Assembly (NCBI RefSeq): GCF_018598175.1
Contig: NZ_JAHESE010000001.1
Span: 1-64,000 of the forward strand
Length of the DNA stretch: 64,000 nt
Direction of reading: 5' to 3'
DNA from: Dawidia cretensis
GTDB taxonomy: Bacteria > Bacteroidota > Bacteroidia > Cytophagales > Cyclobacteriaceae
Part shown: in pieces, positions 26,141 to 34,984 of the stretch
Numbering within the stretch: the stretch's first letter is position 1
Layout of the letters: every line of letters starts with the position of its first letter
Made by a program: the position numbers and the translations under genes
Notes under the pieces: model-generated
What the model saw: the letters and a program-made list of their open reading frames with translations, nothing else
What the model was told of the DNA's origin: nothing
Databases searched by the model: none

Positions 26141-26153
26141 CAGTGTGAGTGTG
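26141..26153. repeat. Dispersed 13-mer CAGTGTGAGTGTG, copy 2
   Basis: An exact copy of the sequence at 22913-22925, again followed by GTGTGAGA. It lies in the leader of the AraC-type regulator gene. Confidence 0.6.
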
Positions 26154-26196
26154 GAGTGTGAGAACGGTAAACCCGTCCGGGCCTTTGCCCACGTGT

Positions 26197-27129
26197 ATGA
26201 AGGATCAGGAAAGAATTGAACGGTTCGACAATCTATATGACACCTACCATGACATCGGGCTGCCCGTCGGCCTGATCGACGCGGAGGCAGAATTTACGAT
26301 TCACAACCTGGCCGAAATACACCTGGACCTGCCCTTTAAATCGCCGGTGTACCGGGCCAACTACTTTTCCTTTGTCTTTGTCAAAAATGGCCATGGGCGG
26401 TATTCGACGGACGACCATGTTTTCGATACCTCGCCCGGTACGATCTATTTTACCAACCCCGGCCACTACAAGTCGTTTGAATGGCTGCAGATGGACGAGG
26501 TCTATCTCATTACGTTCAGCGAGTCGTTTTTAAAAGAGAATGTGCATCCCGATGTGTTCCAGGAATTTTCGTTCCTACTGGCCGAGACGGTACCGCCGCG
26601 CACGCTGCGGCCGGAAGTATACACCGAGTTTGAGCGGCTGTACCTGCAGATCCTGAAGGAGTACCAGGCCGCGTCGCCGTATAAACATCGTCTTATCGGC
26701 AGTCTCTTCGTGGTGGTGTTGCTCAAGGTAAAAGAATACTTCTGGGAGGACTATAACCCCCTCTACGAGGGCAATCGCAGCTCGCAGATCGTAAAGGCAT
26801 TCAAAGGCTTGTTGGAAAAGCACTACCGCGACCTGGCGGACGGCAAGACTCATACGTTGTTCCAGGCACAGGATTATGCCCGGAGTCTCAACCTACATCC
26901 CAATTACCTGAGCAATGTGATCAAGAGCAAAACGGGCCGCTCAGTCAGCGCGTGGATCAGCGATAAGACCATTGCCGAGGCCAAGTCGTTGCTGCGCAAT
27001 TCATCCATTCCCGTCAAGGAAATAGCTTTTCAGCTCGGCTTTTCGGAGTCCGCTCACTTCAGTAACTACTTCAAAAAACACACAAACCTGACGCCAAACG
27101 CCTTCCGGCGCGCACCCAACCAGGGGTAA
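26197..27129 (+). CDS. AraC-family transcriptional regulator
   Basis: 310 residues from the ATG at 26197 (MKDQERIERF); an in-frame GTG at 26149 would add residues with no homology feel. The N-terminal cupin-like region (about 25-150) includes ANYFSFVFVKNGHGRYSTDD and SPGTIYFTNPGHYKSFEW. The C-terminal 100 residues hold two helix-turn-helix motifs: DYARSLNLHPNYLSNVIKSK, then VKEIAFQLGFSESAHFSNYF with the usual FKKHTNLTPNAFR ending. Many Bacteroidota members control a neighbouring oxidoreductase. Here two SDR genes follow immediately, so they are the likely targets. Confidence 0.93.
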   Translation: MKDQERIERFDNLYDTYHDIGLPVGLIDAEAEFTIHNLAEIHLDLPFKSPVYRANYFSFVFVKNGHGRYSTDDHVFDTSPGTIYFTNPGHYKSFEWLQMDEVYLITFSESFLKENVHPDVFQEFSFLLAETVPPRTLRPEVYTEFERLYLQILKEYQAASPYKHRLIGSLFVVVLLKVKEYFWEDYNPLYEGNRSSQIVKAFKGLLEKHYRDLADGKTHTLFQAQDYARSLNLHPNYLSNVIKSKTGRSVSAWISDKTIAEAKSLLRNSSIPVKEIAFQLGFSESAHFSNYFKKHTNLTPNAFRRAPNQG

Positions 27130-27194
27130 GCATGATCTTGGATATTTACAAGTAGTCCTTAAGAATCCGTACTTTTTCGGGGGGTCGGAGGGTG

Positions 27195-27202
27195 CACCTT
27201 TG
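27195..27202 (+). promoter_or_regulatory. Probable -7 promoter box of the SDR cluster
   Basis: CACCTTTG, one mismatch from TAnnTTTG, lies 28 nt before the ATG at 27230. It implies a separate promoter for the SDR genes rather than read-through from the AraC gene. Confidence 0.4.
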
Positions 27203-27229
27203 TATCGTTCAATTAAACAACACAACATC

Positions 27230-27967
27230 ATGAGCACAGTAAACAAAGTAGTTATCGTTACCGGAGCATCCCGTGGTATCGGTGCGGCCGTAGCCCAATC
27301 CTTAGCCCAGGCAGGCGCAAAAGTCATTGTTAATTATGCCGGCAGCCGTGCGTCGGCCGAAGACGTCGTCAAAAACATTGTCGCCGCCGGTGGTCAGGCC
27401 AAAGCCGTACAGGCCGATGTCAGCAAGTCTGCCGACGTAGACCGCTTGTTTGACGAAGCCATTGCTGCCTATGGCCGTGTCGACGTACTGGTTAACAACG
27501 CCGGTATCATGATCGTCAAACCCCTGAGCGAAACAACCGACGACGACTTCACCCGCCAGTTTGATATCAACGTGCGAGGCACCTTCAATACGATGCGCGC
27601 TGCGGCGACACGCCTGGCGGACAACGGTACGATCATTAACTTCTCAACGTCCGTAAACCGGCCCATGCTGCCGGGATATGCCACCTACGCTGCGACCAAA
27701 AGCGCCGTCGAGCAGCTCACGCGGGTATTCGCCAAAGAAGTTGGCAAACGCAATATCAATGTCAACTCTGTTTCACCCGGTCCTACCAATACCGAGCTGT
27801 TTACCAACGGCAAAAGTGACGAAGTCATTGGCCGCCTGGCTGCGCTCTCCGCCTTCAACCGCATCGGTGAACCTTCGGATATCGCCCCCGTGGTAACATT
27901 CCTGGCCAGCAATGAGGCCAAGTGGATCAGCGGCCAGAACATCGGCCTAAACGGTGCCATGGCTTAG
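27230..27967 (+). CDS. Short-chain dehydrogenase/reductase (first of two)
   Basis: 245 residues with a classical SDR Rossmann fold: cofactor motif TGASRGIG, NNAGIM, active-site serine in INFSTSVNRPM, and the catalytic YAATK (Tyr, Lys). It ends with the usual AKWISGQNIGLNG segment. It is NAD(P)H-dependent, and the substrate is not predictable. It starts at the ATG at 27230 because the TTG at 27200 overlaps the promoter box. It is paralogous to the next gene and follows the AraC regulator. Confidence 0.92.
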   Translation: MSTVNKVVIVTGASRGIGAAVAQSLAQAGAKVIVNYAGSRASAEDVVKNIVAAGGQAKAVQADVSKSADVDRLFDEAIAAYGRVDVLVNNAGIMIVKPLSETTDDDFTRQFDINVRGTFNTMRAAATRLADNGTIINFSTSVNRPMLPGYATYAATKSAVEQLTRVFAKEVGKRNINVNSVSPGPTNTELFTNGKSDEVIGRLAALSAFNRIGEPSDIAPVVTFLASNEAKWISGQNIGLNGAMA

Positions 27968-28070
27968 TCAGGCAGCACCGCTTCTTCTTTAACTTTTTCT
28001 ATTCATAACACACGCAGCCGCAAGGCCGCACAGAACACTATTGCCTTTACAATTCTAAACTCCCAACACT

Positions 28071-28823
28071 ATGAACACCCTTCAAAATAAAGTCGCCCTG
28101 ATTACAGGCTCCGCCCGTGGACTCGGTAAAGCTATTGCTGAACGTTACGCCGCCCTCGGCGCCAGTATCATCCTGAACTATTCACGCGACAAAGCCTCAG
28201 CCGAGGAGGTAGTTAGGAACATTACCGGCATGGGTACGAAGGTCATTGCCGTACAAGCCGATGTTACCAGGCCGCAGGAGGTTGCCCGACTGTTCCAGGA
28301 AGGTATAAAGGCCTTTGGCAAGATCGACATCGTCGTGGCCAATGCGGGCATCGAGCTGATCCAACTCCCCGTGACTGATTTTACCGAAGAACAATTCGAC
28401 CGCGTCTTCAACATCAATGTAAAAGGTTCGTACTTCACCCTGCAAGAAGCCGCACGGCACATAGCCGATAAAGGCCGGATCATCTATATTTCGTCCAGCA
28501 CCACAACTTCGCCCGTGGAGGGCATGGCGGTGTACGGCGGCAGCAAAACCACACCCAAATACCTGGTAGAAATTCTGGCAAAGGAAATAGGCCATCGCGG
28601 TGTGACGGTCAACACCATTATCCCCGGCCCTGTAGCAAATACCGGTGTGTTTATGGAAATGGCTACCAGCGACCCGTTCTACCAGGAACTGCTGAATGGC
28701 TCACCGATGGGCCGGCTCACCACGGTAGACGACGTAGCCGACATAGCGGAGTTCTTTGCCAGCGACCTGGCCGGTTTTGTATCGGGTCAACACTTGCTGG
28801 TAAACGGCGGATCAAAATACTAA
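28071..28823 (+). CDS. Short-chain dehydrogenase/reductase (second of two)
   Basis: 250 residues. SDR signatures are TGSARGLG, ANAGIE, IYISSSTTTSP and catalytic YGGSK (Tyr, Lys), with the C-terminal FVSGQHLLVNGG. It is a related paralogue of the preceding SDR but clearly divergent, so an old rather than a recent duplication. It lies 103 nt downstream and 16 nt upstream of the DoxX-like gene, which suggests one transcription unit. The substrate is unknown. Confidence 0.92.
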   Translation: MNTLQNKVALITGSARGLGKAIAERYAALGASIILNYSRDKASAEEVVRNITGMGTKVIAVQADVTRPQEVARLFQEGIKAFGKIDIVVANAGIELIQLPVTDFTEEQFDRVFNINVKGSYFTLQEAARHIADKGRIIYISSSTTTSPVEGMAVYGGSKTTPKYLVEILAKEIGHRGVTVNTIIPGPVANTGVFMEMATSDPFYQELLNGSPMGRLTTVDDVADIAEFFASDLAGFVSGQHLLVNGGSKY

Positions 28824-28839
28824 CCCTTATAACTATACC

Positions 28840-29196
28840 ATGGCAACGCTTTTAAAAATTATCCAGGCCATCCTCATGCTGACGGCCATCTTCATGGGCC
28901 TTAAACAAGGGTGGGCCATGGTCACGGCAAAGCCCGATATGCTGCGCATGCTGGGGCGACTGGACGTGGGGCATACAGGTGCAACGGCGCTGGGACTGAT
29001 TACACTCTCCAGCGCCCTCCTGATTCCTTTTCCCCGCACGTTCCTCTACGGCAACTTTCTGATGGGCGCCAGCATCCTGTTCATCATGGCGCTGGAGCTG
29101 CAACACAAAGACCTTAAAGGTTTTGTCATCGAGGTGCCCTTTCTGCTGCTTTCGCTGGTAATTATATACCTGGGGCATCCGCTCACCGCGAAATGA
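28840..29196 (+). CDS. DoxX-like small membrane protein
   Basis: 118 residues with four hydrophobic helices (LLKIIQAILMLTAIFMG, GATALGLITLSSALLIP, FLMGASILFIMALEL, VPFLLLSLVIIYLG). Length and topology fit the DoxX-like family of integral membrane proteins, some of which work in quinone or thiol redox reactions. It starts 16 nt after the second SDR and is probably co-transcribed with it. The exact role is unknown. Confidence 0.7.
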   Translation: MATLLKIIQAILMLTAIFMGLKQGWAMVTAKPDMLRMLGRLDVGHTGATALGLITLSSALLIPFPRTFLYGNFLMGASILFIMALELQHKDLKGFVIEVPFLLLSLVIIYLGHPLTAK

Positions 29197-29259
29197 TCTA
29201 TTCTGCCGGCCATCCTGCCCGCGATTGGCAGGGGCCGGCTACTATCGTATCTTGACGGT

Positions 29260-29715
29260 ATGAATCGCATCGCTCTTTTATTGATCGTGATCGCTGTTTG
29301 CGGCACGACTTCCTACGCGCAGACCAGCGCCCCAAAGGCCCACCTCAACCATACGGCCATTTATGTACAAGACCTGGCGGCCAGTACATTCTTTTACCAG
29401 ACGGTGTTAGGGCTCGATACGATCACCAACCCTTTTCACGATGGTAAACATACCTGGTTGCGAACCGGTCCCGGTACGGCGCTACACATCATACAAGGCG
29501 CTCCCGCGCGGAAAGAATATTACAAGAACCAGCATACTTGTTTTAGCGTGGCCAGTGTAGACGCATTTATTGTGTTGCTTAAGAAATATAATTTGCCATG
29601 GGAAGATCGCGACGGTAAAAAGCAAGCCCTAACTACCCGTGTAGACGGTGTAAAACAATTGTGGGTGCAAGACCCCGACGGCTATTGGGTAGAAGTAAAC
29701 GACGCACGGGAATAA
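29260..29715 (+). CDS. Exported VOC-family (glyoxalase-like) protein
   Basis: 151 residues. A signal peptide (LLIVIAVCGTTSYAQ) precedes a vicinal-oxygen-chelate domain: HLNHTAIYVQDLAASTFFYQTV, GTALHIIQG, CFSVASVDAFIVLLKKY and the C-terminal VQDPDGYWVEVND. The metal-ligand positions (His in LNHTAIY, His in LHIIQG, Glu in WVEVND) are preserved. A periplasmic location is unusual for glyoxalase-type enzymes. It lies 63 nt after the DoxX-like gene and may be the last gene of the AraC-linked cluster. Confidence 0.85.
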   Translation: MNRIALLLIVIAVCGTTSYAQTSAPKAHLNHTAIYVQDLAASTFFYQTVLGLDTITNPFHDGKHTWLRTGPGTALHIIQGAPARKEYYKNQHTCFSVASVDAFIVLLKKYNLPWEDRDGKKQALTTRVDGVKQLWVQDPDGYWVEVNDARE

Positions 29716-29927
29716 GGCCATTCCTACCCAGAATTACGTATCCCGCCTACCGCGTAAATGGTATTTACTTCTCGTTTTAGAGCATTCCGTCGGGCCTTAC
29801 ACTTGTCAGTTTGTAAGGGCTACAAATTCGCCGTATCTTACAGGGGAATAGCCTATTTCGCCCTTGCCCCACCCTATCGAAAAGTCTGTTCAACCTGGTA
29901 AATCGTTTACTTTTTATCTTCTTTATT

Positions 29928-31055
29928 TTGACACCGACGACCCTAAAATTTAATAATGACTACCGTGGCTTTTATGCTACGTTGCGAAAACGCGCAGACG
30001 CTTACTTTACGTCCGGTAATATTTCGCGACATGCCGATGGTGTCATGATTGCCAAGACTATACTTTTTGCCGGCGGTACACTCAGCTTATACTTGCTGAT
30101 CTTGTTGGGCGGCTTTGCTCCGCTTACCATGCTCCCCATGGCCATTGTGCTGGGCATGTTTTCAGCGTTTATAGGATTTAACGTCTGCCATGATGCCTTG
30201 CACGGTTCCTACTCCCGGCATGCCGCGGTGAACACCGCGCTTGGCTCGATCTTCCACCTGATCGGCGCCAATACCTATAATTGGAAGATCTCGCACAACA
30301 TGGTCCATCACATGTTTACCAACATTCACGACCACGACGACGACCTGGTCGTGGCCCCTGGACTTGTCAGCGTTTGCCCCCAGGACCGTCCGTCGGCCAT
30401 ACAACGGTATCAGCATTTCTATGCGTTTTTGTTGTACGGCTTTGCCAGTTTATCGTGGATCTTCGTGAAAGATTATCAAAAGTTCTTTCAGAACAGTATC
30501 GGGAGCTACGACACCCGGAAACATCCACGTATAGAATACTTCAAACTATTTTTCTTTAAGGCATTGTATTATGTCCTGGTCATTGTGCTGCCGTTGCTGC
30601 TGATGGACCAGATCACCTGGTGGCAGTTCATGATTGGATTTGTCGCCATGCAAATGGCAAAAGGGTTTGTGCTTGGCCTGGTGTTTCAGCTGGCACACAT
30701 CGTAGAAGACCTCGAGTTTCCGGAAGCCCATACCTCGGGTTGTATGGAAGATGCCTGGGCTGTGCACCAGTTGCGCACCACGGCAAACTTCGGCCGAAAA
30801 AGTTTCCTGACCACTTTTTTCTGCGGCGGACTGAACATGCAGGTGGAACATCACCTGTTCCCCAAAGTATGTCATACCCACTATCGCGCATTATCAAACA
30901 TCGTGGAGCAGACCGCACAGGAATTCGGCGTTCCTTACTACGAGAATGCAACGTTCACCACAGCACTGGCATCTCACTATCGCCTGCTGCGCCGCTTCGG
31001 GCGTGATGCTTTGCGGGCGAATAAAATCAAGTTAGCACAGGCACCCGCCGTGTAA
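29928..31055 (+). CDS. Membrane fatty-acid (acyl-lipid/acyl-CoA) desaturase
   Basis: 375 residues. The three histidine clusters of membrane desaturases are present: HDALHGSYSRH, HNMVHHMFTNIHDHDDD and QVEHHLFPKVCHTH, coordinating a di-iron centre. Four or more hydrophobic helices lie between them. It introduces a double bond into a membrane or CoA-bound acyl chain; the regiospecificity (delta-5/6-like by general layout) is uncertain. The start is a TTG (29928): there is no upstream ATG, and the next in-frame ATG, at about codon 40, would remove the conserved-looking KFNNDYRGFYATLRKR region. Confidence 0.9.
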   Translation: MTPTTLKFNNDYRGFYATLRKRADAYFTSGNISRHADGVMIAKTILFAGGTLSLYLLILLGGFAPLTMLPMAIVLGMFSAFIGFNVCHDALHGSYSRHAAVNTALGSIFHLIGANTYNWKISHNMVHHMFTNIHDHDDDLVVAPGLVSVCPQDRPSAIQRYQHFYAFLLYGFASLSWIFVKDYQKFFQNSIGSYDTRKHPRIEYFKLFFFKALYYVLVIVLPLLLMDQITWWQFMIGFVAMQMAKGFVLGLVFQLAHIVEDLEFPEAHTSGCMEDAWAVHQLRTTANFGRKSFLTTFFCGGLNMQVEHHLFPKVCHTHYRALSNIVEQTAQEFGVPYYENATFTTALASHYRLLRRFGRDALRANKIKLAQAPAV

Positions 31056-31068
31056 CATCTGTTTGGGA

Positions 31069-31449
31069 ATGAAGAAAAACATTATCGGTATCATCGTTCT
31101 GGTGGTCACCGTCGTTTCTTTTGTAATCGACGTAGCCGTGGCCGCTACCAGTGGCCATTTGGCGCAAGGTCTTATTTTGTTTCTGTGTGTCGTTGAGCTG
31201 TTTACCTGTTGGGTAGCCTACCAGGTCGTGCAGCGCAAAGGTTGGGCGATCATCACGTTGCTGGTGTATTACGGCATTCGCTCGTTTAACGTCTATGGAG
31301 AAAGCTTCCGGTTTTATTCTAAAACGGGATTAAATATTGAAGTGCGCCTGGGCGGCGCCCTCGCAATCAATGTCATTACCTTCTTATGTTTTGTGCTGCT
31401 TATACGCGAGCTCGCCAAGATTAACCTGGCATCACCGAAACGGCTCTAG
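31069..31449 (+). CDS. Small four-helix membrane protein, unknown function
   Basis: 126 residues from the ATG at 31069 (MKKNIIGIIVLV). Four hydrophobic helices are seen (IIGIIVLVVTVVSFVIDVAV, GLILFLCVVELFTCWVAYQ, GWAIITLLVYYGI, ALAINVITFLCFVLLI). It starts 13 nt after the desaturase stop, so it is probably co-transcribed. No family recognised. It converges on the next gene with only 5 nt between the stops. Confidence 0.65.
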   Translation: MKKNIIGIIVLVVTVVSFVIDVAVAATSGHLAQGLILFLCVVELFTCWVAYQVVQRKGWAIITLLVYYGIRSFNVYGESFRFYSKTGLNIEVRLGGALAINVITFLCFVLLIRELAKINLASPKRL

Positions 31450-31454
31450 CCTGA

Positions 31455-32267
31455 TCACTTCGCCAGGTTGCGCAATTCTACCTTGCGAAAATCGATCGGC
31501 TGCCCTTCGCTTTGCAGTGCAATAAACCCTTCCTTGAGCGCCGTGCCCGGCTTCCAAACCGCCGAGTCATAGCCGTGCACCACGCCGCCACCGATGGTGG
31601 GATGTGTATACTGCAGCACCGTATCACCCTCGATGATGTGCGTGACCAAAGAATCGCCCAGCACAATCAGTTCTGCCCGCACCCAGGCGTCGCGATCATA
31701 TGTCTTCGACGTGGAGTTCAGGCAATGGCCGTCGTATAACGTGCCATTGTAGACAATGTCCGTACCCGGCGAGCACATGTTACCGGTAGGCCGTGGCTGG
31801 CCATCGCCCAGGCCAGCCAGGAATTGCATTTCGACCGAGATCGGCCAGTCCTGCTCTTTCAGCATGGTGTGTGGATCCAGCGCATGGTACATCACACCGC
31901 TGTTTAACATAGTATAGTCGGGTGCGCCCCGTTGCAGCTCGCCGGTGAAACGATACTCTACTACCAGGTGGAAATGTGAAAAGGGTTGCTTAAAGTATAG
32001 GTGAGCAAACTGATCTTGAAAGTCGCCGTATTGATCGTAGCGAACCTTGATCATACCGTCTTCCACGCGAAAGGTATTCCCGAAGTTTATACCGACGTCG
32101 TGGTGATGGATCTTGACGACCCAGTCGTTCAGGTCTTTTCCGTTAAATAAGGAGATCCATGCGGCCTCCTCCGTAGAGGGAGTGGAGGGCTTGCAGGTGA
32201 TCAGGAGCAGGCTCAGTGCCATCAGCGGCAGTGAGCGTCTTAGCAGGGGTATAAAAAAACGTGTCAT
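31455..32267 (-). CDS. DUF1080 (3-keto-disaccharide hydrolase-like) lipoprotein
   Basis: 270 residues. The signal LLRRSLPLMALSLLLITC has a lipobox cysteine at residue 25. The body is a concanavalin-like DUF1080 domain: WISLFNGKDLNDWVVK, FGNTFRVEDGMIKVRY, LVVEYRFTGE, NSGVMYHALDP, EMQFLAG, WVRAELIVLGD and the C-terminal GFIALQSEGQPIDFRKVELRNL. DUF1080 proteins bind or cleave glycans, including 3-keto-sugars. The assigned ATG lies inside the stem of a terminator-like hairpin (32261-32309). A start at an internal ATG (Met16) would leave a signal sequence too short to be convincing. Confidence 0.85.
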   Translation of the reverse strand: MTRFFIPLLRRSLPLMALSLLLITCKPSTPSTEEAAWISLFNGKDLNDWVVKIHHHDVGINFGNTFRVEDGMIKVRYDQYGDFQDQFAHLYFKQPFSHFHLVVEYRFTGELQRGAPDYTMLNSGVMYHALDPHTMLKEQDWPISVEMQFLAGLGDGQPRPTGNMCSPGTDIVYNGTLYDGHCLNSTSKTYDRDAWVRAELIVLGDSLVTHIIEGDTVLQYTHPTIGGGVVHGYDSAVWKPGTALKEGFIALQSEGQPIDFRKVELRNLAK

Positions 32268-32309
32268 ATCTGTACAAGCAAGATAAGCATCTTGTTACAG
32301 ATATGACAC
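32261..32309 (-). terminator. Terminator-like hairpin that contains the DUF1080 start codon
   Basis: GTGTCATATCTGTACAAG (32261-32278) is complementary to CTTGTTACAGATATGACAC (32291-32309), an 18-bp stem with one bulge and a 12-nt loop. On the reverse strand the stem is followed directly by GTTTTTTTAT, the classic intrinsic-terminator layout. It lies 21 nt after the permease stop codon, and the DUF1080 ATG (32267-32265) is inside the stem. Confidence 0.75.
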
Positions 32310-32329
32310 TAAATTTATAGGGGCGGTTT

Positions 32330-34984
32330 TTACTCCGACCGGAGTTTATCCACCGGCCGTGCCAGGGCAGCACGGACAGACTGGTAGCTGATCGTCAGGA
32401 CAGCAATGGCTACCGCCAGTACGCCGGCCCACACAAAGACGTCCCAGGTAATTTCCGTACGATACGTAAAATCTTCCAGCCACTTCTGCATGGCAAACCA
32501 GGCAATGGGAATGGCGATAACCAACGCGATCAATACCAGCTTCAGGAAATTTACCGTCAGCAAGCGGAATATATTTTTCATCGACGCACCGAGCACCAGG
32601 CGAATGCTGATCTCCTTGCCGCGTTGCTCTATCATAAAGGCCGACAGGGCAAACAGACCCAGACACGCGACGGCAATGGCCAGGCAGGCAAACGTCACAA
32701 AGATGCGGCCCATGCGTTGCACGTCAGCATACATATTGGCATATTGGTCGTCCAGGAAAGCGTATCGTACAGGCTGATGCGGGGAAAACTTCCTCCAAAC
32801 AGTTTCAATCGCCGACAGCACGCCGGCCATGTCAGTGGCATCTACCTTCACCGAAAGTATATTCTGGCCTGGGCCCAGTACCATCGTCAGCGGCTCGATC
32901 TTACCGCGCATCGACTCAAAGTGAAAATCTTCCACCACACCGATAACCTCCCACCCACGATAATTCTCAATGCGTTTACCAACAGCTTCCTTCAAGCCCA
33001 GTTCACGCGCCATGGACTGATTAATGATAATAGCACCTGAGTCGGTCGGCATCTTCGCGGAAAAGTCACGGCCCTCTACAATCTTCATCCCCAGCGTCTG
33101 GATATAATCATGATCAACTCCCCAAAACTGACCACCCACCGCTTTTTCGGTAGTCTTCTTGCCTTCTTCCCAGAAGCCATTGCCATTGCGTTTTGTACCA
33201 CGCACAGGCAAAAAATCTGCCAGGGTGGCGCTTTTCACAAACGACAACTGTTGTAATTCTTCTTTGAATGTTTGTCGCTGACGTTCCAGCGTGTTAAGGC
33301 CTTGTACCAATACCACCTGGTCTTTGTCAAATCCAATGTTCTTGTTGAGGATATAATCCATCTGGCGATAGATAATTACTGTAGCAGCAATCAGTACAAT
33401 GGAGGTAGCGAACTGGAAAACAACCAGCGTGCTTCGCATCGTCGCATTCTTGCTGCCGCGACTCAAATTTCCTTTTAGAACACTGATGGGCTTGAAGGAT
33501 GAGAGATAGAATGAAGGGTAAATCCCAGCCAATATACCCACGACAATAGTTGCTCCGACCAACATCGGGTAGAGTTGCCAGGCCGTCCACGGAAATACCA
33601 GCGACTTCGAGGCCAACTGATTAAAATATGGTATCAGTAGCCATGCCAGGACCGCGCCCAACACAAATGAAACCACACTAAAAAGTAATGATTCGGTCAG
33701 GAACTGGTATACAATGTGGCTACGGTGCGAGCCCACGGTCTTTCGTAAGCCAACTTCTTTCGCACGGTTCGCCGACTTGGCGGTAGAAAGGTTGATGAAG
33801 TTAATACATGCAATCAGCATGATGAAGCCGGCAATCGCGCCGAATAACCATACAAAGCGTATATCACTGTGACTGAGACCATCTTGAATACCAGTGCTAT
33901 AGAGGTGAATGTCGGCAATCGACTGCAGGTCTATACTATAATTTTTGGCCATTTCCTCGGCATTGGCACGACGGACTTCCTTCAACATCGGCAGTAGGTA
34001 TTTCTCGGTTATCAGACCCAGCTTCTTTTGGAATGCGCGCGGGTCTGTACCCGGCCGCAACAATATATATGTGGGATAGTTGGTTGCCGTCCAGGTAGTT
34101 TGTTCGCCCGGCCAGAACTCCACGCCTTGCATGGTCATTGCAAAGCTGAATTTAAAATGCGATGTCTCCGGCAGGTCGGCTATAACGCCACCCACCGTAA
34201 AGGGCTTATCGCGGTCATTGTTCACAACCAGTTGTTTGCCGACTGGGTTTTCATTCGGAAAATATTTATCGGCCTTGCTTTTGGTGATGACAATGGTGCG
34301 GGGTTTGTCCAACAAATGACTCGGATGGCCATATACCACCGGGAACTTCAGAATGTCCAGCAACTCCTGGTCCATATAGATAAAGTCATTCTCATACGTG
34401 TTGTCCGTCTCGTCGGCCCGACGCAGCTGGTTACCCCCAGCGCCAAACAACTCACTTGACAGGTAACGCCCGGCCTTTTCTACTTCTGGAAAATCTTCTT
34501 TCAACGCGCGGGCAAACGGCGCCTGAAACCAGGTGCCACGTTGAATCTCACCATTATCATTGTATACCTCATACATGCGGTAAATACGATCTTTATCCGG
34601 ATAGTGCGTATCGTAGCGCAGCTCGTCGCGAATAAATAATGTGATCAACATACACGCGGCAATGCCCAGGGCAAAGCCGCCGATCTTGATCGACGAATAC
34701 ATCTTGTTCTTGGAGAGACTTCTCCAGCCCACAGTAAAGTAACTTTTTAGCATGGCGTAATGATTTAAGGATCGGGGTGATGATTTGCGCAGAGCAAAGG
34801 GCCGTATATAATGAATGACCTGATACCAGTAGTGAAGTCGCGCGCGCCAGGGCTTCTTATGGTTCAGCGTCCGGTAAAAATCTTCTTCCAGGTCACCCAT
34901 GACATCTTCTGCGAGGTCTTCACGCAGGAAGCGCAACAGCAGGCGTTGAGCCAGTGGCGGCGGTGTCGTAGTAGGTGTTTTCAA
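32330..34984 (-). CDS. FtsX/MacB-like ABC transporter permease with PadR-linked prefix domain
   Basis: 884 residues. The first 80 or so form a permease-prefix domain (RLLLRFLREDLAEDVMGDLEEDF, WYQVIHYIRPF) found in permeases paired with PadR regulators. Two MacB-PCD/FtsX repeats follow: a helix near 104, a periplasmic domain, three helices around 375-490 with AKSANRAKEVGLRKTVG, then a second copy with EQRGKEISIRLVLGAS. Such permeases act with a separate ATPase in lipoprotein or drug export, or in stress sensing; no ATPase gene is nearby. The start is a TTG overlapping the PadR stop (TTGA), so translation is coupled. Confidence 0.9.
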   Translation of the reverse strand: MKTPTTTPPPLAQRLLLRFLREDLAEDVMGDLEEDFYRTLNHKKPWRARLHYWYQVIHYIRPFALRKSSPRSLNHYAMLKSYFTVGWRSLSKNKMYSSIKIGGFALGIAACMLITLFIRDELRYDTHYPDKDRIYRMYEVYNDNGEIQRGTWFQAPFARALKEDFPEVEKAGRYLSSELFGAGGNQLRRADETDNTYENDFIYMDQELLDILKFPVVYGHPSHLLDKPRTIVITKSKADKYFPNENPVGKQLVVNNDRDKPFTVGGVIADLPETSHFKFSFAMTMQGVEFWPGEQTTWTATNYPTYILLRPGTDPRAFQKKLGLITEKYLLPMLKEVRRANAEEMAKNYSIDLQSIADIHLYSTGIQDGLSHSDIRFVWLFGAIAGFIMLIACINFINLSTAKSANRAKEVGLRKTVGSHRSHIVYQFLTESLLFSVVSFVLGAVLAWLLIPYFNQLASKSLVFPWTAWQLYPMLVGATIVVGILAGIYPSFYLSSFKPISVLKGNLSRGSKNATMRSTLVVFQFATSIVLIAATVIIYRQMDYILNKNIGFDKDQVVLVQGLNTLERQRQTFKEELQQLSFVKSATLADFLPVRGTKRNGNGFWEEGKKTTEKAVGGQFWGVDHDYIQTLGMKIVEGRDFSAKMPTDSGAIIINQSMARELGLKEAVGKRIENYRGWEVIGVVEDFHFESMRGKIEPLTMVLGPGQNILSVKVDATDMAGVLSAIETVWRKFSPHQPVRYAFLDDQYANMYADVQRMGRIFVTFACLAIAVACLGLFALSAFMIEQRGKEISIRLVLGASMKNIFRLLTVNFLKLVLIALVIAIPIAWFAMQKWLEDFTYRTEITWDVFVWAGVLAVAIAVLTISYQSVRAALARPVDKLRSE

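Noticed and set aside
26149-26196. GTG start for the AraC regulator
   Set aside because: It would translate part of the GTGTGA repeat; the ATG at 26197 is adequate and better placed.
31455-32267. DUF1080 lipoprotein as part of a polysaccharide locus
   Set aside because: No SusCD, glycosidase or transporter gene lies beside it; the neighbours are a desaturase unit and a PadR-permease pair.
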